Assembly (NCBI RefSeq): GCF_900106565.1
Contig: NZ_FNNJ01000006.1
Location: 1 to 64,000 of the forward strand
Origin: Lutibacter oricola
Lineage (GTDB): Bacteria > Bacteroidota > Bacteroidia > Flavobacteriales > Flavobacteriaceae
DNA: 64,000 bases
Direction of reading: 5' to 3'
This document shows positions 41,253-50,707 of this stretch, piece after piece. Within the stretch, counting starts at the first letter, position 1. Each line of letters opens with the position of its first letter. Made by a program: the position numbers and the translations under genes. Under the pieces are notes generated by a model that was not told the DNA's origin, did not search any database, and worked only from the letters and a program-made list of their open reading frames with translations.

Positions 41253-42287
41253 TTATTGCTCGTTTACTTTTAATCTTGCCGTTGCAACTACATTTTCTTC
41301 AGCAAAAATACCTTCTAAATATTTATAATAACCAACAATAGCTATCATAGCAGCATTATCTGTAGTAAATTGAAATTTAGGAATGTAAGTTGTCCAGCCT
41401 AAGGTGTTTTCAAAAGATTTTAAAGTGTTTCTAATTTGAGAATTTGCACTAACACCACCAGCAATTGCTACGTGTTTTATACCTGTTTCTAAGCTTGCTT
41501 TTTTAAGTTTGTCGAATAAAATTTCTGTAATTGTTTGTTGAATTGAAGCGCAAATATCGTTTAAGTTTTCTTCAATAAAATTTGGATTTTCTTTTACTTG
41601 TTTTTGAATAAAATATAAAATACCAGTTTTTAAACCGCTAAAACTATAGTTTAAATCTTTAACTCTTGGTTTGGTAAATTTATATGCTTTTGGATTTCCA
41701 AGTTTAGCATATTTATCAATTAATGGCCCACCAGGATAAGGAAGTCCAAGAATTTTTGCAGATTTATCAAAAGCTTCACCAACAGCATCGTCAATAGTTT
41801 CACCAATTACTTCCATAGAAAAATAATCGGTAATTTTTACAATTTGAGTATGGCCGCCACTAATAGTTAAACACATAAAAGGGAAAGGCGGTTTTTCTTG
41901 TCCTTCTTCATCAATAAAATGAGCCAAAACGTGTCCTTGCATATGATTTACATCAATTAAAGGAATGTTTAAAGCTAGCGATAAAGACTTAGCAAAAGAA
42001 GTACCAACTAATAAAGATCCCATTAAACCAGGTCCTCTAGTAAAAGCTATGGCATTTAAGTCTTTTTTATCGATATTTGCTTGTTCAATTGCTTGTTGTA
42101 TTACAGGAACAATATTTTGTTGATGCGCACGTGAAGCTAATTCAGGAACAACACCACCATATTTGGCGTGTATTTCTTGATTTGCTACAACATTAGAAAG
42201 TATTTTTCCGTTGCATAAAACAGCAGCGCTGGTATCATCGCAAGACGATTCTATACCTAGAATATAAATTGATCTATTTTTAACCAT
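41253..42287 (-). CDS. tsaD: tRNA N6-adenosine threonylcarbamoyltransferase
   Basis: TsaD transfers the threonylcarbamoyl group to A37 of ANN-decoding tRNAs to form t6A, acting with TsaB and TsaE. It is 344 residues, the normal length. Motifs are ILGIESSCDDTSAAVL, FTRGPGLMGSLLVG, the metal-binding HMQGHVLAHF (two His), CLTISGGHTQIV, GEAFDKSAKILGLPYPGGP and AIAGGVSANSQIR. It is divergent from tamB. A TAAATTTG -7 box on the minus strand lies about 40 bp upstream. Confidence 0.98.
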   Translation of the reverse strand: MVKNRSIYILGIESSCDDTSAAVLCNGKILSNVVANQEIHAKYGGVVPELASRAHQQNIVPVIQQAIEQANIDKKDLNAIAFTRGPGLMGSLLVGTSFAKSLSLALNIPLIDVNHMQGHVLAHFIDEEGQEKPPFPFMCLTISGGHTQIVKITDYFSMEVIGETIDDAVGEAFDKSAKILGLPYPGGPLIDKYAKLGNPKAYKFTKPRVKDLNYSFSGLKTGILYFIQKQVKENPNFIEENLNDICASIQQTITEILFDKLKKASLETGIKHVAIAGGVSANSQIRNTLKSFENTLGWTTYIPKFQFTTDNAAMIAIVGYYKYLEGIFAEENVVATARLKVNEQ

Positions 42288-42327
42288 ATTTTAAACAAAA
42301 AAGGCACGAATATTGCCATAAAAAATG

Positions 42328-42335
42328 CAAATTTA
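42328..42335 (-). promoter_or_regulatory. -7 box of tsaD
   Basis: TAAATTTG on the minus strand, matching TAnnTTTG; predicted leader about 35 nt. Confidence 0.45.
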
Positions 42336-42374
42336 CAGCTTATCAAACGATTAAAAAAAATACTTGTCAGAATT

Positions 42375-45300
42375 TTGCTTGTTCTAGCACTATTATTAGT
42401 GTTGGTAAGTATTTTGTTGTCTATACCGGCAGTGCAAACAAGTTTGGGTAAAAAGGCTACAAATTATTTGCATAATGAGTTTGATGTTGCTATAAATGTT
42501 GAAAAAGTTGATTTGGCGTTTTTGGGTCAGGTTCAGCTAAAAAATGTTTTTATAAAAGATCATCACGGAGATTCTTTAATTTATGTAAACAATCTTTCTA
42601 CGTCAATTTTGAGTTTCAAAAAAATGATGGACTCAAAACTTGAGTTTGGTTCAATTTCTTTAGATAATTTTAAGCTAAATATAAAAACTTATAAAGGTGA
42701 AGTTGATGATGGTTTAACCGTTTTTGTAGATAAGTTTGATGACGGAACAGTGTCTGACAAACCTTCTGGTTTTTTAATGACTTCTTCAAAATTAAACCTT
42801 GAAAAGGGAGAAGTTTATATAATTGATGAAAATGATGCTGAACCTTTGCCTGTGTTTTTTAAAAAAATAGAAGGTGTAGCAAAAGATTTTAGAATACAAG
42901 GCCCAAATGTTAATGTAGCGATTAAAGATATTTCGTTTGTAGAAACTCATAATGTATTTGTAAAAAGCTTAAAAAGTGATTTTACTTACACTAAAAGTTT
43001 TATGAAGTTTGAAAACACGAAACTAGAAACAGAAACCTCTAACTTAAAAGCAGATATTGAGTTTAATTATAAACGAGAAGATTTCTCAGATTTCAACAAT
43101 AAAGTAAATGTTAGTGCAAATGTTACAGAAGCTCATTTATCGTTAACCGATTTGAAGAATTTTTATGATGAAATTGGAACGGAAGATGTGCTACATTTTA
43201 AAACACAAATTTCTGGAGTTCTAAACGATTTTACGGCCAAGAATATGGATTTAAAATCTGATCAGAACGCAATAATTAAAGGAGATTTAAATTTTATAAA
43301 TTCATTTAATAGAGATAATGGATTTGAATTAAAAGGGAAGCTAGCCAATTTAACATCAGATTATAACCACTTAAAAAAATTACTGCCAAATGTTTTGGGT
43401 AATACCTTGCCATCATCTTTTAAAATGTTTGGAAGGTTTAATATTATTGGAGATACACATATTACCGAAGAAAAAATAAATGCACAGTTAACATTAAATA
43501 CCGATTTGGGTACTTCAGTTTCAGACCTAGAATTGTCAAATATTTCTGAGATTGATAAAGCTTCATACAAAGGTCATATAAGAATTGAGGATTTTAAGTT
43601 GAATGAGATATTAAAAAATTCTAAATATGGTAATGTATCATTAGAAGCAGATGTAGACGGAAAAGGTTTTACGCTAGAAGAAATGAATACTTCAGTAATA
43701 GGAACCATTTTAAGTTATGATTATAATGGGTATACATATAATAATATAGGTGTAAACGGTGTTGTAAAAAATAAACATTTTAATGGAGAGGTTGAAGTAA
43801 ATGATGACAACCTAAAACTTAATTTTGCTGGTTTGGCCGATTTATCTAACGATGTTTATACATTCGATTTTAATACAGTAGTAGATTATTGCGATTTAAA
43901 AACAATAAAAGTATTTCAGCGAGATAGTATTGCCAATGTAAAAGGTGAAATAAATATTAATGTAAAAGGAAATACTTTAGATGATTTAGTTGGTACTGTA
44001 AAGTTTAAAAACTCATTATACTCAAATCCAAAAGGAAACTACTTTTTTAAAGATTTTAATGTAACATCAAGTTTTGAGGACAGCATTAGAACAATAACCA
44101 TTAATTCTTCTGAAATTATTGAAGGAATGGTTCGTGGTAAATTTAAAGTTAATGAATTAGGTAATTTAGTTCAAAACTCAATTGGTAGTATTTATACCAA
44201 TTACAAACCGAATGAAGTAACAGCAGGACAAGAACTAGATTTTAGTTTTAAAATTTACAATAAAATAGTTGAGATTTTTTATCCGGATGTTAATTTAGGA
44301 CCAAATACAATTATTCGTGGTAATATTAATTCAGACAATAATTTGTTTAAATTAAATATGAAATCGCCAATAATTGAAGCCTATAAGAATAGTATTGAAA
44401 AGCTTAGTTTACAAATAGATAATAAAAACCCGTTATTTAATACGCAGTTGTCTATAGATAAAATAAACTCTGATTATTATGATATTTCTAAGTTTCAGTT
44501 GGTAAATGTTACGTTAAATGACACCTTGTATTTTAGAACGGAGTTTAAAAACGGAATTGAGAAAAAAGATAAATATAACTTATCGTTTTTTCACACATTA
44601 GATAGTAATAATAAATCGGTGTTTGGATTGCAAAATTCTAATTTTACCTTTAAAGATAAGCGTTGGAGAATTAACCCTAAAAATAACAAGTTAAACAAAG
44701 TTATATTTGATAATGTAACTAATACTTATAATATTAGCCCTTTTTTAATAGCTTCAGAAAATCAAAAAATTGAGTTTTCGGGTATTGTTAACGACACAGT
44801 TTCAAAAAAACTTAATTTTAAATTTACCAATGTAAAGCTCGAAAATATTACACCAAAAATTGATAGTTTAAGTTTAAAAGGATTAATTAATGGTAAACTA
44901 AATTATAGTCAGTTACACAATAAAATTAAGCCAGAAGCAAATCTATCTTTAAATAATTTTCATATAAATAATTCTAAACAGGGAGATTTAAAAATTAATA
45001 TTGAAGGTGATAATTCAGTAACAAAATATAAGTTAAGCTCTACGTTAGTAAGAGACGATTTTATAACTTTTTCTGCCAAAGGAGATTTAGATTTTACACC
45101 CAAAGAGCCTACACTCGATGTAATTGTAGATTTTGAAGAGTTTAAATTAGATGCTTTTAGTCCGTTAGGTGAAGATGTTTTTACAAACATTAGAGGTTTT
45201 GTTTATGGTAATGTTAATTTTACTGGTAAAATGAACAATCCAGATATGACAGGAGATTTATTTTTAGATAAAGTAGGTTTATCATTTCCATACATAAATG

Positions 45301-46790
45301 TAGATTATGCCATGGAAGGAACGAGTATTATTGCATTGGATAAACAAACTTTTACTTTTGAAGATGTAACTTTAAAAGATACAAAACACCAAACAAAGGG
45401 TAATTTAACAGGTACATTAAAACATTCGTTTTTTAAAACTTGGAATTTAAATTTAGATTTAAATACTCAAAATTTATTGGTGTTAGATACCGAAGAAGAA
45501 GAAAATTCAATTTATTTTGGAACAGGATATTTACAAGGAGCCGCAACGCTTTCTGGTCCAACAGATAAGCTAGTTATAGATGTAACAGGTAAAACCAATA
45601 AAGGAACTCATTTTGTAATTCCAATTAGTGATGTTAAAACGGTAGAAGACAATCAACTTATACGTTTTGTAAATAAAAATGCTGATAATATTGAAGAAAT
45701 AAGAAAGGCTTTTATTTCAGAAAAGTTGAAAGGAATGTCGTTAAATTTTAATCTAGAAGTTACTCCAGATGCTGTTGTAGAAATGGTATTAGACAAAGCC
45801 ACTGGTAGTTATTTAAAAGGTAGCGGAGACGGAAATTTACAAATAGCTTTAGACACCAAAGATAAATTCGATATGTATGGTGATTTTATTGTAGACAACG
45901 GAATATATAACTTTAAATACGGAGGTTTTATAAATAAACCATTTACGGTTAGAAAAGGAGGTAGTATTTCTTGGAGCGGCGATCCGTTTACTGCAATTTT
46001 AGACATTGAAGCCGTTTACAGAGTCTCGGCAAATCCAAGAACTTTATTAGAAAATGTAAACACAAATAGAAAAATTCCTATCGATTTAATAACTCGTTTT
46101 TCAGGAGAATTATTTAATTCTCAAAGAGCGTTTGATATTGAAATTCCTAATTCTAGTTCTACAGTAGCATCAGAGTTAGAGTTTAAATTAAATGACAATG
46201 ATGGTAATAGTAAAACATTAAATTTTGTGTCGTTACTAGCTTCAGGATCTTTTTATAATGAAAATGATTTAAGCGTAAACACAAATGGATTGGTGTATGG
46301 TACGGCAACGGATATGTTATCTAATGCTTTCGATAATATATTTAATCAAGGAGATAATAAATTTAAGTTAAAGCCTGTTTATACGGTTGGTGAAAAAAAT
46401 AGTATTGATAACTTAGATACGTATGATCAAATTAGTATTGATGTTGATTACCAGTTAAACGACAGAATATTAATTAACGGTAAAGTTGGAGTTCCAGTAG
46501 GTTCTAAAGAACAAACAAGTGTAATTGGAGAAGTAAATGTTGAATTTTTAATGAATGAAGAAGGAACGTTAAGGTCTTCTGTATTTAATAGACAAAATGA
46601 AATTCAATATAGTGGAGAAGAAGAAGGGTATACCCAAGGAGTTGGAATTAGTTATCAAATAGATTTTGATAATGGAGGAGAATTATTAGAAAAATTAGGC
46701 TTAAAAAAGAAAAAAGTTGTAGATTCAGCAGCAGTAAAAAAAGCAGATACAATTATTAAACAAAATACATTAATTAAATTTAAAAATTAA
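42375..46790 (+). CDS. tamB: Translocation and assembly module protein TamB
   Basis: A giant (about 1,470-residue) AsmA-like envelope protein of the TamB/DUF490 family, which forms a bridge-like beta-groove between the inner and outer membrane and takes part in lipid transport or outer-membrane protein assembly. An N-terminal transmembrane helix (LLVLALLLVLVSILLSIPAVQTSLG) is followed by a long repetitive beta-strand body. The last 300 residues are the DUF490 domain (GDFIVDNGIYNFKYGGFINKPF, GGSISWSGDPFTAILDIEAVY, IDVDYQLNDRILINGKVG). The frame has no in-frame ATG before the helix. The first conventional codon is TTG at 42375, but the basic residues expected before the helix (KRLKKILVRI) lie further upstream in the same open frame, so the true start may be a rarer codon there. 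Operon with the nucleotidyltransferase. Confidence 0.93.
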   Translation: MLVLALLLVLVSILLSIPAVQTSLGKKATNYLHNEFDVAINVEKVDLAFLGQVQLKNVFIKDHHGDSLIYVNNLSTSILSFKKMMDSKLEFGSISLDNFKLNIKTYKGEVDDGLTVFVDKFDDGTVSDKPSGFLMTSSKLNLEKGEVYIIDENDAEPLPVFFKKIEGVAKDFRIQGPNVNVAIKDISFVETHNVFVKSLKSDFTYTKSFMKFENTKLETETSNLKADIEFNYKREDFSDFNNKVNVSANVTEAHLSLTDLKNFYDEIGTEDVLHFKTQISGVLNDFTAKNMDLKSDQNAIIKGDLNFINSFNRDNGFELKGKLANLTSDYNHLKKLLPNVLGNTLPSSFKMFGRFNIIGDTHITEEKINAQLTLNTDLGTSVSDLELSNISEIDKASYKGHIRIEDFKLNEILKNSKYGNVSLEADVDGKGFTLEEMNTSVIGTILSYDYNGYTYNNIGVNGVVKNKHFNGEVEVNDDNLKLNFAGLADLSNDVYTFDFNTVVDYCDLKTIKVFQRDSIANVKGEININVKGNTLDDLVGTVKFKNSLYSNPKGNYFFKDFNVTSSFEDSIRTITINSSEIIEGMVRGKFKVNELGNLVQNSIGSIYTNYKPNEVTAGQELDFSFKIYNKIVEIFYPDVNLGPNTIIRGNINSDNNLFKLNMKSPIIEAYKNSIEKLSLQIDNKNPLFNTQLSIDKINSDYYDISKFQLVNVTLNDTLYFRTEFKNGIEKKDKYNLSFFHTLDSNNKSVFGLQNSNFTFKDKRWRINPKNNKLNKVIFDNVTNTYNISPFLIASENQKIEFSGIVNDTVSKKLNFKFTNVKLENITPKIDSLSLKGLINGKLNYSQLHNKIKPEANLSLNNFHINNSKQGDLKINIEGDNSVTKYKLSSTLVRDDFITFSAKGDLDFTPKEPTLDVIVDFEEFKLDAFSPLGEDVFTNIRGFVYGNVNFTGKMNNPDMTGDLFLDKVGLSFPYINVDYAMEGTSIIALDKQTFTFEDVTLKDTKHQTKGNLTGTLKHSFFKTWNLNLDLNTQNLLVLDTEEEENSIYFGTGYLQGAATLSGPTDKLVIDVTGKTNKGTHFVIPISDVKTVEDNQLIRFVNKNADNIEEIRKAFISEKLKGMSLNFNLEVTPDAVVEMVLDKATGSYLKGSGDGNLQIALDTKDKFDMYGDFIVDNGIYNFKYGGFINKPFTVRKGGSISWSGDPFTAILDIEAVYRVSANPRTLLENVNTNRKIPIDLITRFSGELFNSQRAFDIEIPNSSSTVASELEFKLNDNDGNSKTLNFVSLLASGSFYNENDLSVNTNGLVYGTATDMLSNAFDNIFNQGDNKFKLKPVYTVGEKNSIDNLDTYDQISIDVDYQLNDRILINGKVGVPVGSKEQTSVIGEVNVEFLMNEEGTLRSSVFNRQNEIQYSGEEEGYTQGVGISYQIDFDNGGELLEKLGLKKKKVVDSAAVKKADTIIKQNTLIKFKN

Positions 46791-46795
46791 TACAT

Positions 46796-47701
46796 ATGAG
46801 CAAACCTACATTAGTTATTTTAGCCGCAGGTGTTGGAAGTAGATATGGAGGATTAAAACAATTAGATACATTCTCAGAACAAGGAGATACAATTTTAGAT
46901 TTCTCTATTTACGATGCAATTCAAGCTGGGTTTGGTAAAGTAGTTTTTATAATTAGAAAAAGTATTGAAAAAGATTTTAAAGGTTTTTTTGCACCTAAAT
47001 TAGAAGGTAAAATAGACGTGGAATATGTTTTTCAAGAAGTAGATAATATTCCAGAAAAATTTAAAGGACAAGGAAGAGAAAAACCTTGGGGTACTGGTCA
47101 CGCTTTATTAATGGCAAAAGATGCAGTTAATGAAAACTTTGCAGTTATCAACGCCGATGATTTTTATGGTAGAGAAGCTTTTCAAGGATTGGCAGATGAA
47201 TTTAAGAAAACAGATAAAAATTCTACTAATTTTAATATGATGGGGTATGTGTTAAAAAACACAATTTCTGAACACGGATTTGTTTCTAGAGGAGAATGTT
47301 TTGTAGATGATGAAGCATTGTTAACAGGAATTACAGAACGCACACATATAGAAAAAATAGATGGAGCATTAAAATTTAAAAACGATCAAGAAGAATTAGT
47401 GCCAATTTCTGAAGAAACAATAGTTTCAATGAATTGTTTTGGGTTTACACCTAAATACTTCGATATTTCTTCATCAATGTTCGAAGCATTTTTAGAAGAA
47501 AATTATAAAGAGCCAAAAGCAGAATTTTTTATTCCTTCAGTAATAAACCACGTAATTACAAATAAAACAGCAAGCCTAAAAGTATTAAAATCTAATGCGC
47601 GTTGGTTTGGAGTAACTTATAAAGAGGATAAAGCTTATGTTCAAGCTGAAATTCAAAAATTAAAAGAAGAAGGTGTATACCCTAAGTTTTTGTGGAAGTA
47701 A
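46796..47701 (+). CDS. Nucleotidyltransferase of the sugar-phosphate type
   Basis: A 301-residue GT-A-fold nucleotidyltransferase. The N-terminal nucleotide-binding loop is LVILAAGVGSRYGGLKQL, followed by PWGTGHALLMAKDAV and the metal-binding NADDFYG. It resembles the NTP_transferase family (UDP-sugar pyrophosphorylase-like) but lacks the features that would name a sugar. It follows tamB by 5 bp, which suggests cotranscription but not a shared function. The C-terminal stretch KVLKSNARWFGVTYKEDKAYVQAEI is of a type seen in proteins annotated simply as nucleotidyltransferase. Substrate unknown. Confidence 0.85.
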   Translation: MSKPTLVILAAGVGSRYGGLKQLDTFSEQGDTILDFSIYDAIQAGFGKVVFIIRKSIEKDFKGFFAPKLEGKIDVEYVFQEVDNIPEKFKGQGREKPWGTGHALLMAKDAVNENFAVINADDFYGREAFQGLADEFKKTDKNSTNFNMMGYVLKNTISEHGFVSRGECFVDDEALLTGITERTHIEKIDGALKFKNDQEELVPISEETIVSMNCFGFTPKYFDISSSMFEAFLEENYKEPKAEFFIPSVINHVITNKTASLKVLKSNARWFGVTYKEDKAYVQAEIQKLKEEGVYPKFLWK

Positions 47702-47770
47702 ACTAATTTTTTTTGAATAATTGTAAATAATTCAAAATTAGAATTTTAGGGTTGATTTAAAATTAAATTT

Positions 47771-47778
47771 TAACTTTG
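47771..47778 (+). promoter_or_regulatory. -7 box of pfkA
   Basis: TAACTTTG matches TAnnTTTG, 11 bp before the ATG at 47790. A TTG lies 16 bp further upstream (47752-47754). Confidence 0.5.
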
Positions 47779-47789
47779 CATTTCGAAAA

Positions 47790-48776
47790 ATGAAAAATAA
47801 AGTAAAAAAAATAGGAGTAATGACCTCAGGTGGAGATTCACCAGGTATGAATGCTGCAATACGAGCAGTAGTTCGCGCATGTCATTATTACAATGTAGAA
47901 TGTGTTGGTATCTATCGAGGTTATGAAGGTTTAATAGAAGGTGATTTTATTAAATTAAATGCTCGCTCGGTAAGTAATACAATTAATAGAGGAGGTACCA
48001 TTTTAAAATCGGCAAGATCTCAAGAGTTTAGAACTAAAGAAGGTAGAGCTAAAGCACATCAAAACCTATTAAATGAAGGTATTGATGCTATGGTATTAAT
48101 TGGTGGAGACGGAACTTTTACTGGTGGAATGGTTTTTAATGATGAATACAGTTTTCCATGTATTGGTGTTCCAGGAACTATAGATAACGATATTTATGGA
48201 ACCAACTTTACAATAGGTTATGATACAGCATTAAATACTGTGGTAGATGTAATAGATAAAATTAGAGATACAGCAAGTTCTCATAACCGTTTATTTTTTG
48301 TTGAAGTAATGGGGCGAGATGCTGGGTTTATTGCATTAAACGCAGGTGTAGGTGCTGGAGCTGAAGAAATTTTAGTGCCTGAAGAAGATTTAGGGTTAGA
48401 TAGGTTATTGGAGTCTCTAAAGAGAAGTAAACGCTCCGGTAAATCTTCTAGTATTGTTGTAGTTGCAGAAGGAGATAAAATTGGTAAAAGTGTATTTGAA
48501 CTTGCCAATTATGTTGAAGAAAATTTACCTGAATACGAAGTAAGAGTTTCTGTATTAGGTCATATGCAACGTGGTGGAGCTCCAAGTTGTTTTGATCGAG
48601 TACTTGCAAGCAGATTAGGAGTTAAAGCGGTAGAGTTGTTGTTAGACGGTAAAACTAACTTAATGGTTGGTTTAGTAGACGGTAAGATTGAAACAACCGA
48701 TTTGGAAAAAGCTGTGAAAGGAAAACACAATATAAATAGAGAGCTATTAAGAGTAAGTGATATAATGTCCATATAA
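47790..48776 (+). CDS. pfkA: 6-phosphofructokinase
   Basis: ATP-dependent phosphofructokinase, which commits fructose-6-phosphate to glycolysis. The 328 residues match the bacterial PfkA length. Motifs are IGVMTSGGDSPGMNAAIRAVVR (ATP site), VLIGGDGTFTGG, PGTIDNDIYGTNFTIGYDTAL (catalytic Asp), EVMGRDAGFIALNAG and SVLGHMQRGGAPSCFDR. The Gly in the GGDGTF motif is typical of ATP- rather than PPi-dependent enzymes. It heads the unit pfkA-lipoprotein-gap-mgsA, with the lipoprotein ATG 1 bp after its stop. Confidence 0.98.
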   Translation: MKNKVKKIGVMTSGGDSPGMNAAIRAVVRACHYYNVECVGIYRGYEGLIEGDFIKLNARSVSNTINRGGTILKSARSQEFRTKEGRAKAHQNLLNEGIDAMVLIGGDGTFTGGMVFNDEYSFPCIGVPGTIDNDIYGTNFTIGYDTALNTVVDVIDKIRDTASSHNRLFFVEVMGRDAGFIALNAGVGAGAEEILVPEEDLGLDRLLESLKRSKRSGKSSSIVVVAEGDKIGKSVFELANYVEENLPEYEVRVSVLGHMQRGGAPSCFDRVLASRLGVKAVELLLDGKTNLMVGLVDGKIETTDLEKAVKGKHNINRELLRVSDIMSI

Positions 48777-48777
48777 T

Positions 48778-49332
48778 ATGAATAGATTTTTTTTAGTATG
48801 TTTTCTTATTATTTTAATGGTGTCTTGTAAAACAAAAGTTGTTGAGCCAGACCCAAATGAACTAATAAAAAGAGAACTCGTTAAAAAAATTGATAACTAT
48901 GTAAATGGAGTAGATAGTTTTGTTTACCATGTAAATGCTAGTTCAAAAGATTTTGATAGTATAAGTGTAGACGAATTAAAAAACTTCAAAAAGAAAAAGA
49001 GAATTACAAAAAACGTTTCTGAAAAGAATACCACCTTTTATAGACAAAAAATAGTAAAAGTTAAGCACAAAGATTATCTAGAAAATAATTTTGTGAAGCT
49101 TAAAGCCTTTTATTTTGATGAGGATGAATTGGTTTGTATTAAAATATACGAACTATTTCCTTCAGAAGAAATTAGTAGTAAAGCCAAAGTTTATAAGAGA
49201 GTTTTGTATTTTAAAAAAAACGAACTTCTTTTAGATTCTTCAAATAAAGATGAAAAGTACGAAACAAATGAATTGTTAAATTTTGGAGTTGCTCAACTCG
49301 AAGAAGAATACCAATCTAAATTAAATGATTAG
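48778..49332 (+). CDS. Lipoprotein of unknown function in glycolytic operon
   Basis: A 184-residue lipoprotein: a lipobox ends its signal peptide (LIILMVSC, Cys17), followed by polar, Lys/Asp-rich sequence. It should be anchored to a membrane, by lipidation, on the periplasmic side. I recognise no domain. It lies between pfkA and gap (1 bp after pfkA; it overlaps gap by 8 bp) and would be made together with them. There is no clear reason why glycolytic enzymes should be linked to a surface lipoprotein. Confidence 0.75.
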   Translation: MNRFFLVCFLIILMVSCKTKVVEPDPNELIKRELVKKIDNYVNGVDSFVYHVNASSKDFDSISVDELKNFKKKKRITKNVSEKNTTFYRQKIVKVKHKDYLENNFVKLKAFYFDEDELVCIKIYELFPSEEISSKAKVYKRVLYFKKNELLLDSSNKDEKYETNELLNFGVAQLEEEYQSKLND

Positions 49333-50320
49333 AGTAGGAATTAATGGATTTGGAAGAATTGGAAGAATTGCTTTTAGATCTATAATTAATAGGAATAATG
49401 TTGAAATTGTTGCTGTTAATGATTTAATGTCTGTTGAATATATTGCCTATGCGCTTAAGTATGATTCTGTGCATGGTAAGTTTAATGGAACTGTAACAAT
49501 AGAAAATAATACTTTAATTGTTAATGGTAAACGTATTAGAGTAACTTCAGAATCAAAACCAGAAAATATTGCATGGAATAAAGTTAATGTAGATTATGTT
49601 ATTGAATCTACAGGATATTTTACAGATAAAAATTTAGCATCATTGCATTTAAAAGCTGGCGCTAAAAAAGTAGTAATTTCTGCACCTTCTAAAAATGCGC
49701 CAATGTTTGTAATGGGAGTTAATAACCATAAACTTACAAAAGAAGATTTGGTGTTTTCAAATGCATCTTGCACTACTAATTGTTTAGCTCCAATATTAAA
49801 TACCTTACACAACAAATTTAATATTGAAGAAGCTATGGTTACAACAGTACATTGTGTTACATCTAGCCAAAATACTGTAGATGGTCCTAAAGATAGTTGG
49901 CGAAGAGGTAGAGCTGCATTAAGTAATATGATTCCAACAACATCCTCAGCATCTTTAGCATTAACTAAAATAATACCAGCTTTAAAAAATAAGGTGTTAA
50001 CTATGGCTGTTAGAGTTCCTGTGCCAGATGTATCTTTGGTTGATATTACGGTGAAGTTTAATAACCCAACATCATTTTTAAACTTGAAAGAAGTTATTAA
50101 AAAAGCTTCAGAAAATGAATTAAAAGGAATTTTAGGGTATACTAATGACGAGGTTGTGTCTCAAGATTTTGTTTCTGAACCAAGAATTTCTGTTTTCGAT
50201 GCTTCAGCTAGTATGGAGTTAAATAATCAGTTTTTTAAGATTATTTGTTGGTACGATAATGAGTTTGGTTATGCTACTAAACTGGTAGATTTAATTGAAT
50301 ATTCAAATACTATTAAATAG
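49325..50320 (+). CDS. gap: Glyceraldehyde-3-phosphate dehydrogenase
   Basis: GAPDH oxidises glyceraldehyde-3-phosphate to 1,3-bisphosphoglycerate with NAD+. It is 331 residues with the N-terminal GINGFGRIGRIAFRSI, the catalytic Cys149 in SNASCTTNCLAP, the His in VTTVHCVTSSQNTVDGP, then RRGRAALSNMIPTTSSA and WYDNEFGYATKLVDL. The ATG lies within the last codons of the lipoprotein gene, so translation is coupled. mgsA follows 20 bp later. Whether it is the main glycolytic paralogue or a gluconeogenic one cannot be told here. Confidence 0.97.
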   Translation: MIRVGINGFGRIGRIAFRSIINRNNVEIVAVNDLMSVEYIAYALKYDSVHGKFNGTVTIENNTLIVNGKRIRVTSESKPENIAWNKVNVDYVIESTGYFTDKNLASLHLKAGAKKVVISAPSKNAPMFVMGVNNHKLTKEDLVFSNASCTTNCLAPILNTLHNKFNIEEAMVTTVHCVTSSQNTVDGPKDSWRRGRAALSNMIPTTSSASLALTKIIPALKNKVLTMAVRVPVPDVSLVDITVKFNNPTSFLNLKEVIKKASENELKGILGYTNDEVVSQDFVSEPRISVFDASASMELNNQFFKIICWYDNEFGYATKLVDLIEYSNTIK

Positions 50321-50340
50321 ATTTTTAATATCTTTATTTT

Positions 50341-50703
50341 ATGGAAATTGCAATAATAGCACACGATGGAAAAAAGACTGAGATGGTTCAGTTTTTAATG
50401 GATTTTAAAGCTATAATCTTAGCTAAAGAAATTAAATTAATATCAACAGGAACAACAGGTAAACACGCTGAAAAAGCTGGTTTAACTGTGAAAAAATACT
50501 TGTCTGGACCATACGGAGGTGATGCTCAAATAGCGAGTAGAGTTGCTGAAGGAAAAACAGATATGGTTTTCTTTTTTAGAGATCCTTTAGGTATGCATCC
50601 GCACGAACCAGATATTGCAATGTTAATGCGTTTATGCGATGTGCACGATGTTCCTTTGGCTACAAATCCTGCAAGTGCAGAGTTGTTAATAAAAGCACTT
50701 TAG
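50341..50703 (+). CDS. mgsA: Methylglyoxal synthase
   Basis: MgsA converts dihydroxyacetone phosphate to methylglyoxal and phosphate, a bypass for phosphorylated triose overflow. It is 120 residues, shorter than E. coli MgsA (152) mainly at the ends. Key motifs are all visible: IAIIAHDGKK, ISTGTTGKHAEKAGL, LSGPYGGDAQIAS (catalytic Asp), FFFRDPLGMHPHEPDIAMLMRLC (His and second Asp) and PLATNPASAELLI. It lies after gap in the same operon, a fitting place for a triose-phosphate bypass. It converges with ridA with a 4-bp gap and no visible terminator. Confidence 0.92.
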   Translation: MEIAIIAHDGKKTEMVQFLMDFKAIILAKEIKLISTGTTGKHAEKAGLTVKKYLSGPYGGDAQIASRVAEGKTDMVFFFRDPLGMHPHEPDIAMLMRLCDVHDVPLATNPASAELLIKAL

Positions 50704-50707
50704 TTAA

